Shown here piece after piece: positions 54,401 to 64,000 of a stretch of DNA of 64,000 nt. Every line of letters begins with the position of its first letter. Position 1 is the first letter of the stretch. The DNA comes from Parelaphostrongylus tenuis (taxonomy: Eukaryota; Nematoda; Chromadorea; Rhabditida; Metastrongylidae). The notes beneath the pieces are model-generated. The model searched no databases, had not been told where the DNA came from, and saw only the letters and a program-made list of their open reading frames with translations. The translations under genes were made by a program, and so were the position numbers. The stretch lies in contig JAHQIW010000451.1 in NCBI GenBank assembly GCA_019055375.1, forward strand, positions 310,001 through 374,000. The letters run 5' to 3'.

Positions 54401-57400
54401 GCAACGTCTACGATCAATAGTAATACAGTACTGTACATGAAATTTATCTTCAATAGCAATGTACTATTGATAATTACTTTTCACAATTATATACACCTAC
54501 TTCAAGAAAATGATTTGCAGTGTACAAATACATTGTGATACAAATTTTGCGCGCAGTGCTAAATATATTTTTTGCAACATTTAATTGTTCTAATGATTTT
54601 TTTTTTTTGAAGCTCTGACGTTGTGTTAACTGAAAATGCTTTTTTGAAGTCAAATATTATTCTATCTTTTACTGATCCCTCAATCACTTCTAGTGACGGT
54701 AAAAGTCTAATATTCCATTAGGAAGCTATAACGTCATGATACGAGAGCACCTCGCCAGCCGGCCGACCGTGCCGCGTGCCAGGCGAAACATCGGCGTGGT
54801 ACCCAGTTATCAAGAAAGTGTGTAGTATACACTGAACTGTTTAGTCACGTGATATTGAGATATCTTTTCATTGAGGCCATTGGAAATGGATCTTCGTTAT
54901 TCAGCCTTTTACCACAGTAATTTGAAAAATTAGTGATTTGCTCTAGATGTTGAGAGATATTTTTGTATCATAACATATCTATGCAGTTTCCAGGCAACTG
55001 AAGTTGAAATCTTGGAGGCGGTCATTCGATGGGGAGAACACGAGTTATTACGTCGAATGGAGGTAATAGCACTCTTTGACATTGTACGACACTAACGAAA
55101 AAGTGAGCGCGTGTGGCGCAGTGTTTGTAGATGCTCTCCGACATACACGTAGTCACGGTCGATGCACATACACATACACACATCCAGACTCAAGACTCAC
55201 AAAGCCTTCCATTTCTCCGAGTTGGTGACTTGGTACCAGACTTTTCTGAGAGCACAGCAACAATGACTTGAAACATCGGTGGGCCCGCGAGTTGTTGTTA
55301 AGGCCGGATATAGATTCAGTCTCTTAAGCGATACTAGATGAAAACGAGTTTATGGAGTATCTTCAGAAGTCCAATCAACTCCGAGAAATTTATCTTTTTA
55401 ACCTTTCAGAGAACTAGTATTTTTTTCTAATTTCTAGGAAAGGGAACCTAACGTCGTGGCTGATACGACACATTCAATCAGTCGACGTGGTATAAAAAGG
55501 GGTGATCTCAGTGGTACAGAATTACGAGCAATTCTTGCTCCGATAACTTCGCATCTTCGCATCGATTATGTTTTGCCACCGTTTCATCAGGTTGGTGCCC
55601 TTTCATCTCGCTTGGTGCTGCTGTATGTGGTTCTCAGTGAATAGGAATTTTGACACCTTTTTGGCTTATTCTAATAAATCACAGAGTCTGAATGCCGCGT
55701 ATTGTCGAGGAATACTCGATCGAGCTCCGCTGCGTTCGGACCTTGTCTGTCCGTCAACGTCGGAGATCAATCCTGATATTCATTGGTTTCGACCAGAACA
55801 AGACGCACCGGGTCCCCGCTACTATATCCCGTATTACAAGGTCGGTCTTTTTCTTTACATTGCGCACAGTATTCTTCTACTTAAAAACTGCCGAAAATAT
55901 ATCCGTAGCGATAGATAATTTGCAGTTTTTGTGAGAGGTAACCCACTTAAATTCCTCTCTTTTTCTGAATATTTCATTTTTCTTCAACTTCCTTTTCTTA
56001 TCATTGCTTTTTGTCGTTTTAGCTAGACTCTGAGGCGTTCAAACGCAAATGCTACCTCTCTTGTCTGTTTTGAGTTTTGAGAAAGATCATGTTCAGCCTC
56101 TGAATAGCTACTTTGTATCCAAAATCGCTATCAGTTTTGACTCTTTTAAAAACAGGTGAATGTGACATTCACGCTGCTGCTTTGAAGTACCATTTTCAGA
56201 TTACAAAGGAACAATTGCGCAGTTTTGGTGAGCGCTGTGAAAGTTATGTAGCCTATACGCCTTTAACCACCAACTGCACTGTTGAAGTTGTATTCGCTAA
56301 TCTCTGGCCTGATTTATTGTGCGAAGAGAAGTTTTGTGAGGTAATTTCGTTATCATATGACATGGTTTATTCTCGTTCATTACATGTTTTCGGCTTTCAT
56401 TGTTACTAATTCAGCGCGAATTAATTTTTTCCATCAACTTTCGTTATCCGGTGTCTCGTTAACGTCGAGAAACAAGTGGCCAGGGCGAGGCACCAGTAAA
56501 GCTTCACTTCTTTCCTATTGTAAAAGGGGTTGGCACACTGGGTTCTTCTCGCTGTAAACATTTGTTGAGTATCGTATACTTCTTCGAAGCTTTTGGGCTT
56601 TTAGATGGAGAAGCACATGGGAAACAAGTGGGAGTCGCGTCCAATAAATAAGTTACTACTTTTCTCTTCAAAAAAGACTGGCAAGCTACATGTGAAATCT
56701 TAGCGGGCACACTGAGCTCAGTATGCTATACGTTGAGTAAAGAAAGGTTAACACAGTAAAGAAGACGGCTTCTCATTTTTCCCATATGGAGAGTGTAGCT
56801 CCAATCTTTTGCTCTGAGCAAATACCTCTCACCTTCAATCACCTGCTTTCTAGACATTGTAGCGAATGCACTGGATTATACAATGTACTTATCGAAAAAG
56901 TATAAGCTTTCTTCATTCCACAGCCATTATGTCCCAATTTCGTAGAGAACAGGCGTTGTATAGCTTTGTCTTTGGTGATTAGGATTGTTGGGCTTAATAG
57001 CAATCTCAATAATATAACCTTCGTTTCTAGTTCTTCAAAAAACTTGACTCTAGTGAATAGTTGGGGTTCCGTCAACTTCTGAAACCTAAGCCTAAACCTT
57101 AGTGTGCTCTCATAGTTTCCCATCTAAAGAAATCAATTCAAAAAATGGTACTGTTCTGTTATGGCGGCGCACTTGAAGCCGTCGGTAAAAACGTATTTTT
57201 TACGTTTGCAAAACGCTTCTGTAGTTTATCGATAGCTCAAATCAAGTGAATTTCAGTGGCATGTTTAAGTTCTTAAATAGATAATTTTTGGCGCCTTGCC
57301 AGTCAATGTAAGATTTTGTTTTTCATTCGAAGTTTTCTCACTGCATAAAAATTCTGCTGTAATGAACTTCTTTTAAATCGATAGATAGGGAAAATTTTTC

Positions 57401-58403
57401 CGATTACAATGGTATATTTGGCTTTTGGAAAGGACTTTATCGAGCTTTGTAATGACCGTACGAATGACTAGAAATGCTCACTGAGTGTGAAACCCAATAT
57501 TCTTTCGATCATTGCAAAGCTCGAAGAAGTCCTTTCCGAGAGCCAAATATACCATTATGATCGAATAGAATTTCTCTATCTAGCAATTAGAGAAGTTCAT
57601 TACAACAAAATTTTTATGCAGTGAGAAATTTCAAATGAGTAACATAATCCTATTTTGACTGGTACGGCGCCAAAAAAAGCTATTTGAGATATCAAACATG
57701 CCATTGAAATTCACTTGATTTGAGCTATCGACAAATTACAGAAACGTTTTGCAAAAGCAAGAAATACGTCTTTACCGAAGGCCTCAAGTGGCGCCTCCAT
57801 AATAGAAGAGTGCCCAAAGAATTCGTAAAAAATTGATAGGACCCCAACTCTCTACAAGGGCCATGAAATCGCTACATAACAGTTTTTAAGTTGCTTTGTA
57901 AAATCTGTCAAAGTTCTTCTCGGAGATCTTGCAGTTCCTGAATTCTTTGAGTAACTGTAATTGAAATTTGTTCAGCAGTCATCCTAAAGCCGGTTTCAAA
58001 TCTTGATTGTCAAACGGTGTTTAGATTCGCACCAAGATCATAACTGCGATTGAAAACGCGGATCGTCAATACCATATTCGTTTATTTCCGCGTCTTTTTC
58101 ATCGTCGAATGGCAATTCAGCTGGTATATTTGGCTTAAATTCTCCTCAGTATTGAAGTTGTCAGCACATATAATAGTACCGTTTTCTCATTCATTGTTTT
58201 AGATTGCATTGCGAGTTTTGAGAACATTGGAAGTTGATCCTGATTGCGTACGCGTCTGCCTCCTCAGTGATTCTCAGAATGAACTAACTACTCCAGAAGA
58301 TGAGGAATATGATGATCCATCTGTTCTTGCTCGACGAGGTCAACACTGGCCGGATATTATGACCGTGAAGAGAATGGAAGTCGTGGCGCAATCGTATGAA
58401 TAG
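46157..58403 (+). CDS. btbd7: BTBD7-like double-BTB protein
   Basis: Fourteen exons: 46157-46370, 48162-48248, 48983-49108, 49735-49874, 49999-50195, 50314-50501, 53475-53616, 53681-53786, 53958-54057, 54994-55062, 55438-55590, 55685-55840, 56200-56340, 58203-58403. All are GT-AG and in frame. From ATG 46206 it encodes 656 aa. BTBD7 signatures occur in order: VHDVEALYK; first BTB (SYPVHRRLLISRC, SFIRYLYTDQWD); second BTB (DSAIVSARSVVFQRLLKHF, VVMHFLYTDELDF); BACK-like helices; IRWGEHELLRRMEEREPNVV; RGIKRGDL. Human BTBD7 is about 1,130 aa, so the proline-rich tail is absent. In vertebrates BTBD7 controls cell-adhesion remodelling during branching; the worm role is inferred only. The MGGTSSS start suits N-myristoylation. 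The exon 1 acceptor (CTTCTCACAG) may be trans-spliced. Confidence 0.93.
46400..48161. other. intron 1 of the BTBD7-like gene
   Basis: GC-richer than its surroundings. It holds a possible worn family A SINE tail at 46740-46860, an unrecognised 79-codon minus frame at 47452-47691, and a C-run followed by (CT)n at 48047-48082. I see no exon. Confidence 0.5.
48397..48760. mobile_element. mariner-derived MITE (copy 2)
   Basis: Terminal repeats are GTTCTAAAAAAATGCTCGTA (48402) and the inverse of AAAAGTCATAAGCATTTTCTC (48723; about 75% matching). The interior is shared with 43370-43775. It lies in intron 2 of the BTBD7-like gene. Confidence 0.65.
49135..49686 (-). mobile_element. mariner element with intact-looking TIRs, internally deleted
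   Basis: Terminal inverted repeats of 19 bp differ at one position: CGTTCCATAAGTTTTGGCA (49135-49153) and the inverse of TGCCAAAACTTGTGGAACG (49668-49686). Between them the minus strand encodes only the N-terminal DNA-binding part (AVAERAARKWFAKFKAGENS and LEDPSSSHRP) with frame breaks, and an outer frame starting like the copy at 42.8 kb. The element lies in intron 3 of the BTBD7-like gene, 48 bases before exon 4. Confidence 0.85.
51020..51180. repeat. TA/TATG microsatellite
   Basis: Pure (TA)n at about 51050-51094, then TACATA-type units. Intron 6 of the BTBD7-like gene. Confidence 0.9.
51230..51390. repeat. dispersed repeat, family C
   Basis: CAGCACTCTCCGTCAAGC, ACGAACACCCTGC, GGCTGGCTATCCTTCGAGATT and GCGAAGAAGCGAATCGAAT parallel the copies at 29.4 and 33.4 kb. 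Confidence 0.5.
51445..51735. repeat. TA/TATG/TACA microsatellite
   Basis: A (TA)n core with extended TATG and TACATA units. False Tyr-Ile frames on both strands. Intron 6 of the BTBD7-like gene. Confidence 0.95.
51770..52345. repeat. dispersed repeat, family D
   Basis: AATTCGAAAGCTGTCACTTC, CCACAGCCCCACGTCCCCGG and AATCATTCGATAGCTCAA match the family. A related inverted piece at 52840-53030 (GACGTGGGGCTGTAGTCTG, TTTCGAATGGTTACTAGCAC) lies on the other side of a mariner fragment. The mariner therefore appears nested between two opposed family D arms. Confidence 0.55.
52370..52742 (-). pseudogene. mariner transposase catalytic C-terminus
   Basis: An open minus-strand frame contains ILFHPPYSPDVAPSEYGLFR, then a F-DEVEEACLEFF helix, AKPKEWYFDQMRNLADRW, a stop, and after it KVVDNDEMYFEEW, the expected mariner end. 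The position of the third catalytic Asp (family APSDY) is Glu here. One stop before the last 13 codons and the missing N-terminus make it a relic. Confidence 0.85.
53035..53165. repeat. TATG microsatellite
   Basis: Degenerate TATG/CATG/TATA units in intron 6 of the BTBD7-like gene. Confidence 0.85.
53178..53417 (+). repeat. tRNA-derived SINE (family A)
   Basis: A box GGCGTAGTGGTGAGAGGTG, tail ATGCATGACGCATTTC and GATCAACATTGAGAGC. It is in sense orientation in intron 6 of the BTBD7-like gene and ends 57 bases before exon 7. Confidence 0.8.
55105..55390 (+). repeat. tRNA-derived SINE (family A), diverged
   Basis: Starts GAGCGCGTGTGGCGCAGTG. The B box is obscured by a CACATACACA insertion. 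Core TTCTCCGAGTTGGTGACTTG. Sense orientation in intron 10 of the BTBD7-like gene. Confidence 0.7.
57162..57811. mobile_element. 650-bp palindromic MITE, family F
   Basis: The two halves (57162-57470 and 57500-57811) are near-complete inverted copies. The ends are TGGCGGCGCACTTGAAG and, inverted, TGGAGGCGCCACTTGAGG, flanked by TA on both sides, consistent with a TA target duplication. Inside are GAAACGCTTCTG/CAGAAACG, TCAAATCAAGTGAATTTCA and its inverse, and GCCAAATATACCAT. It lies in the last intron of the BTBD7-like gene. No ORF. Confidence 0.85.
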
Positions 58404-61400
58404 GGTACGTTGACGATTATTGCAGAAAGTCATTAATGAACCTCCGTGTTTAGGTGTTGGTACTGTTCTATTTGGCTTAATTCTTTTTACACAAGGCCAA
58501 TTCGAAAACTAAACATAGCGTCAAGTCCACAAATTCTAGCCGAGTAAAATATGCACGTCAAGTTTAAAACCTCATTTCTCTTTTGCTGCCACATCGTTCT
58601 AATGAGCCTTTTTTCCGCAAAAAGAGTATAGTTTAGATAATTGAATTCAAGTCATCGTGTGACCATTGGAAGTGTGAGGAAGAACGAAAAGCGCTGTCCT
58701 CAGGGTGTTCAAAAATGTGTCCTTATAACGGTATAATGTATCAATATTTTTCTCATACCAGTCTGCATTCCTTTTTGAAATTTTCTGATTATCCTCGAAT
58801 TTTATTTCACCTCAATAATTCACGCACTCCAATCTATCCATCAGCGTACACAGTAGTAAGTGTTCAACATCTGGTGCCTCTTCTAATCTTTGAATCAAAG
58901 TGCATGTCTTTCCCTAGATCGCGAACTTTTCTCTATCTTTGTGACCCAATTAGAACACGAACAAATGTTCATTGCACAAAATACCAGATTTAGGGAATCA
59001 GGAATTGTTTTTATGATAAGTGGATTGCAGGGTTATGAATGAGTGGATACTTCAGAAAAAAAAACGTTGCTTTGTCGTTCTATGGGTAATAATGATGAAA
59101 TGATAGGCATCCTTTGGTGTTGACCATTCTCTGGAGGGTGCGCAATGCATTTGACTTCATCAGGCGTTGTCTGAGTTAACTTTAATGCGTGTGTGACCTT
59201 TACAATGACTCGCGGTCGCCTGCCATTGTGTCAAGTCAGTGATCGTATTTTCTTAGGCAAGTCTGGTACCAATTAACCAACCTCGGAGGTGTGAAGGCTT
59301 GCTGAATTTTATGCGCGAGATTGAACAAATTGAAGACAATGAATGCGCGTTGAGTGCGCTCAATTTTTTTGTGGGTGCTACACGCAATAAAAAGTTTTTT
59401 TTTTTTGAAAATCCAAGTATATCATTGAAATAATCGAGAGTTGAGCTATCAAACCATTACTGAAAGTTTGGAATAAAGGACTTATTCAACAAGAAATGCT
59501 CGAATTTGAAACATAATATTATTTTTTACTATTGCATCGCATTCGGAAGGCTTTTTTAATGATAAAATAAGCCACTGAAGTTTTCGAGATTTGTGCTACC
59601 GAATGACTCCTGAAGCTCCTAAGCCTAAGTAGAGGAAGCTTTTTTTCCAAATGATTGAAAATGGGTGCGCATAGGGTAAAAGTACCAGTGCTTTTTGTCA
59701 TTGTTATGCGCGAAGAATGCTGTTTTCGCTTCACCCCTGATTTGGTCTATTTTCGGTTATACCTTCCGTTTCGGGCTTGATTAATTGTCTAGTGAATATG
59801 CACTGTGCTAGAGAGAACTGTGGGCTCCATCGAATTCGAAATCCGCATTGTAATGCACACGCGGTGTGTCTAGATGACCCATAATCCACATCTTTTGTAC
59901 ATCTCGGCTAATCTTACATCTGTCTGGTGGCATCCATCATCTACTAAGGTTTTCCATCTTCTAGGTTTGCGTTTTGTTACTGCTCGAGGATTTTCGTCTG
60001 TTATGGCTATGGATCATTTCCGCTGTCCTCACCTTGTTCGCACCCTCTAATTCCTTCTTACTATGTTGTGGCAGTGGAATTAAGTTAACAGCACACTGAG
60101 AAGTCCTTTTCAGAAATTACTCAAACCATTGCAATTATCAAGATTTTTCCCATCGGATGATTACTAGAATTACAGAATAGAAGCTCTGTTTAGCGAAAAA
60201 TGCCAAGTGTGGAACATAATTTTATTCTTACTCGCACAATGTAGTAAGAAAGCCGTTACAAAAATAAAGTACATCGTTCAATTTATCGAAATTTGAGTTA
60301 TCGAATGACTTTGAAATAAAAAAGATACGAATAAAAATCGCGTTTTTCCCAAGGCGCTGTAACTGGGTGAAGATATATATAATAAGAAAAAGTACCTAAA
60401 TATCGTTAAATGTGATCCACTCGATTCTACCTAGAGTCCGAGGATGGCTGCACTAGAGCAATCCCATGTGGACCGGTTGACGTGCGTTATTCCCAGACGG
60501 GTCTTGTACCTTTTTTTTTTGGTCCCGGAGAGATGGGATCCCACTGAGGTCGAAACAAATGTCAAACCAGTGCTGTGCACGTGATGAATTTGGAATTCAT
60601 CGGTACCACTACGCTACCTCTCTCACATAGTTTACCTCATATCAAGCCTCGTTTATCGGGAAAAAGATCATCAAAGTAATTGCTAGTGAAGTACAAGTTT
60701 GTTATCTTTAGTGAGCTTCTGAATTTGTGAATAAAGATTATGTTTGAACAAAAGAACAGAAGTTCGATACAGCAATGGTTATACAGTGTTGACTCGTTGA
60801 ACGATGGAGTTTCTCACTTCTAGATGATAGATGCTAGTCTCAAAAACTGTTGACGATGAATTTTTCTCATTTCTTGATGAAAAATCTCTGTTTTTCAAAT
60901 ACTACGAGGATTCAAGTCTTAGTGGAGATTTCCTGTCGTGTCCAGCCTACTGTCACCACTGTTTGCTGCTTTCATTTTATCCTATCACTCTAAGGAACGT
61001 GATATCCTAGTGAGTAAATGCATCTACGTGAGGTTATATAGTATGATCAAGAGACAAAGCATTTCAAATGTTCAGAGGAGGGGCAGGTTGTTTTTCTTGT
61101 TCCATGTGCCATCCATTCTCAACTTCGCTTGAGGTGTTTTAAAGTTGTAGTCATAATCTCGTGTATATCTTCTGCACGGTCTTCACATCTGCGTTTATTA
61201 ACGTCTTTGTTTACAAATGAAGGTAGCAGTTCCTGAGCTCCATTATTTGAAAAAAAGTTTTCTCGAACACGCAGCTTCTTAGATTAGCGCATAACTGTAT
61301 GTTCGATAGAGGTTTTCTGGCTAGACAATACAAACAATATAGCGAATTGCTGTCGCGCTTTCACATTCAGGTTTGTATTCTCGCAGGCAACGACTGGAAC

Positions 61401-63131
61401 TTACTTTTTTTTTTGAATCCAAAAGCGTATCGCACGCTCTGCTGTCCTAATTCTCGACATCTCGGCGCACAGCACGATATGATCTCGATTTTTTGGCTTA
61501 AGCTGGAGCTTCGGGCTCTCTATCATTTTCGTGGTACGATATTCTTGGTGTTGCTCGTTACTGTGCGTCCGATAGCGACAGTGAACCAGTGTACGCCTGC
61601 TTAGGTACGACTGAATTTTCGCAGCAAACTTTAAAGGCAAAAAGAATTTTAGTGTTGAAGAGGTGTGCCGCGGGAATTCTTCATCCTCCTCGGTTATGTT
61701 AAAAGCTATCAAAGTTGCTCTTTTCTTCTTCTTTGTTTCTAGATAAGTCATCAATTTAGATCATCGCCATGTTCTCACCATTGGGACATATTTACCTCCT
61801 TCAACACGAAAACAACTCGGTTGGTCATGAACGGACTTTCACTCTCACTTTTTAATCGCGTCATATCTTATTTCAGTTTCGCATAGCAAATAGTTATATG
61901 TTATCGCCTTGTCGAACCACTCGCATTCTGTTAATGTGAAATGTAGCGTAGTGGTTAGTGATACTGTTTCCAGAAGCAAAAGAAGTAAGCAAAGCGTTGT
62001 GATCCTGTCTCCAACACCCGCTTCATCAACTAAGTGGGAAAACCCTAGCTCTGTCACCTTCAAGATTGCAGAGAGATTCGTTTTGTCCAGCCATTCGCAT
62101 TCACTGGGGCGACAAAATTCTTAAGCAGCAGCTGAAGCGACTCGTGAAATATTCTAAGGTCTTTGTTGAGGATGAATAGGAGGTAATAAGCTGAATGCAA
62201 GAAGCATTGTGTTCCGCACAGTAAACTGGGGTGATGGGTTGATTTAATGTATAAATATAAATATAAACATGGCTATTTATATACCTATGTATATGTATAC
62301 GTATATATGTATATGTAAATATATGTATATAAATATATATATATATATATATGTATACATATACATATACACATACATATGTGTAGGTACTTTTTCGTTT
62401 GGTAGCAAGATTTTTCAACCCAGTCCTCTGTGTTTGGCAAAAAGTTCATATAAAGAGTGTTACTAATAACTCGAAATTTCAAATCTCAAGCTAGCGCTGT
62501 ACCTGGCCGGCTTTTTCAAAAGCTCTTTTATGATACTCCGAAAATCAAAATAAAATTATGTTTTACACGCACAGATTTCTCGCAGTACAGAGCTTTTTAA
62601 GACTATTACTAATCGTTCGATAGTGTAAAATTTACCGATTCCAACGCTGTGCTTATATCCTAAAAAACCGTTTCTCTGCAACTCAGCTAGGAAAATAAGA
62701 TCGATTTCCATGCACGAGCAAGTGTTTCTTTGGCCAATCCACGGCCGGTGGGGTGGCTGAAAGAGGGCGGATCAGCGCGAATATCTACCGATGGCGCCTA
62801 AGTGAGGTGTTTTGATAAGGAATTCTTTCTACGCTTTGGAGGAAACTCCGGATTTCACATTTGACTCTTACACTAAATTTTTTCTACGCGTACATGGGCA
62901 TTTTATGCTTCCAGCGAAGTTATAATTGAATTGCACGGCCATGTGAAATATAATTTATTTGTAAATTTAAAATGTTATAAAAGAGTTTTCTCAAAAACCG
63001 GCCAAGAACAGCGCTAGATTGAGATTTAAGCTTTCGGATGATTAATAACACTCTTTATGAAAACTTCTTGTCCAGCGTAGGGGATAGGCTTGAGAATATG
63101 TGCTACCCACCGGAAAAGAGCCATATACATT

Positions 63132-63196
<65 letters not shown>

Positions 63197-63282
63197 TGCA
63201 CATATACGTATATGTACATATGCATATACATACATATGTGCATATGTCCGTGTGCATAAACGTGTACATATGTCTACACGTG

Positions 63283-63326
<44 letters not shown>

Positions 63327-63589
63327 TATATGCGCGTACATATACACATGAATATACACACATATACCCACATCTATATGTGGATACATATGTACATGTC
63401 TTCAACCTCTACTTAAGATACTAGATAAATATGTGTGTATATGTATTTACCTATTAAATACATACATACGGATATACATGCATACATACAATTTCCAGTC
63501 ATATTCTAATTGAAGTATTTAAATCGGTGCTCATGTTGGTCCAACAACGTGAATGTTTTTCTCGTCATAAACTATGTATTTTATTCCAG
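58404..63589. other. downstream stretch, repeats and no clear gene
   Basis: Holds a family A SINE (59109-59345, minus), family F pieces (59380-59640, 60090-60380), a tRNA-like SINE (60500-60640, minus), a possible family B piece (61940-62010), TATG tracts (62245-62390, 63130-63400) and family D (62440-63110). Frames at 58715-58993, 61299-61604 and 61401-61754 are open without recognisable domains. Confidence 0.5.
63130..63480. repeat. TA/TATG/CATA microsatellite
   Basis: A pure (TA)n stretch of about 55 bases, then mixed TATG and CATA units. It yields long false frames on both strands. Confidence 0.95.
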
Positions 63590-63664
63590 GTTCCGAGTGT
63601 TATACCCAAAGCGATTCCCGACACTAATTCTACAGAGAAATCCAGCTCACTAAAGATCGTATAA
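63590..63664 (+). CDS. candidate terminal exon (alternative BTBD7 end or next gene)
   Basis: A strong acceptor TTTTATTCCAG ends at 63589. Two frames are open to a nearby stop. Phase 2 gives FRVLYPKRFPTLILQRNPAH, stop at 63651-63653. It would splice in frame from a GTATGA donor inside exon 14 of the BTBD7-like gene (after 58393), replacing its last three codons. Phase 0 gives VPSVIPKAIPDTNSTEKSSS and a stop at 63662-63664. Without transcripts the choice is open. Confidence 0.4.
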   Translation, partial: VPSVIPKAIPDTNSTEKSSSLKIV

Positions 63665-64000
63665 CTAGATGTTTATGACAATACTTATCAACTTAGGGAA
63701 GTAGTTTAACACATTCAATATCAACAATGGAATTCTCAATACAAAGCAACAGTTTCTTGGCATGAGATGTAGTTCGCTTGATGCTCGTTGTATATTGCTT
63801 TTATTGCGTCGAATGGAATTTGAAGCTAAGCAAGTTTCTGTTATTGAATGCTCAAGGTTTCTCATTTGAATTTCTCTCCACTCATTATTCCCATTATTCC
63901 AATTTGTGGTGATAGCGCCATTTTTTACTTTCCTGATCTCCTTTTGATGGAAGCGTTCTGAATGTAGTTCTTTGCTTTTTTTGTAGTTGTACTGTTTGTC

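Overview
This window reads as nuclear DNA of a nematode, most likely a clade V (strongylid or rhabditid) worm. Protein-coding exons are short and bounded by TTTTCAG-type acceptors and GTRAG-type donors. The best-matched gene is almost identical to Caenorhabditis RAB-1. Non-coding space is filled with mariner remnants, RTE endonuclease remnants, tRNA-derived SINEs and TA or TATG microsatellites. The organism call is inferred from these features and was not checked by a search. There is no bacterial-type operon, CRISPR array or convincing intact tRNA or rRNA gene.

Three multi-exon genes can be assembled base by base. (1) A divergent Rab1-like GTPase lies on the minus strand (24027 to 13492, 7 exons, 211 aa). 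(2) rab-1 lies on the minus strand (39918 to 31950, 7 exons, 205 aa). These two lie in tandem, and their five middle exons have identical lengths (121, 48, 96, 132, 69 nt) and phases, so they are an ancient duplicate pair. (3) A double-BTB protein of the BTBD7 family lies on the plus strand (46157/46206 to 58403, 14 exons, about 656 aa), possibly with an alternative last exon at 63590. Single unrecognised coding-like exons lie on the minus strand at 4.2, 7.7, 8.0 and 30.7 kb.

Layout: 0-9 kb, repeats, a mariner fragment and three orphan exons; 9-13.5 kb, mostly featureless with an RTE fragment; 13.5-24 kb, the divergent Rab gene, whose introns hold an RTE fragment, a SINE and a large inverted duplication; 24-32 kb, repeats and a hammerhead ribozyme core; 32-40 kb, rab-1 with SINE-rich introns; 40-46 kb, a GC-rich block, an inverted-repeat element carrying hammerhead ribozymes, and mariner debris; 46-58.4 kb, the BTBD7-like gene with a mariner copy just upstream of its fourth exon and a 650-bp palindrome in its last intron; 58.4-64 kb, repeats and microsatellites.

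The most striking non-coding signal is a set of hammerhead-ribozyme cores. A type I motif with all catalytic positions and a well-paired stem I sits at 41.1 kb (minus). A decayed mirror copy is at 41.5 kb, and its stem II carries a compensatory change. A second consensus core is at 30.47 kb, and degenerate relatives lie at 24.8 and 0.3 kb.
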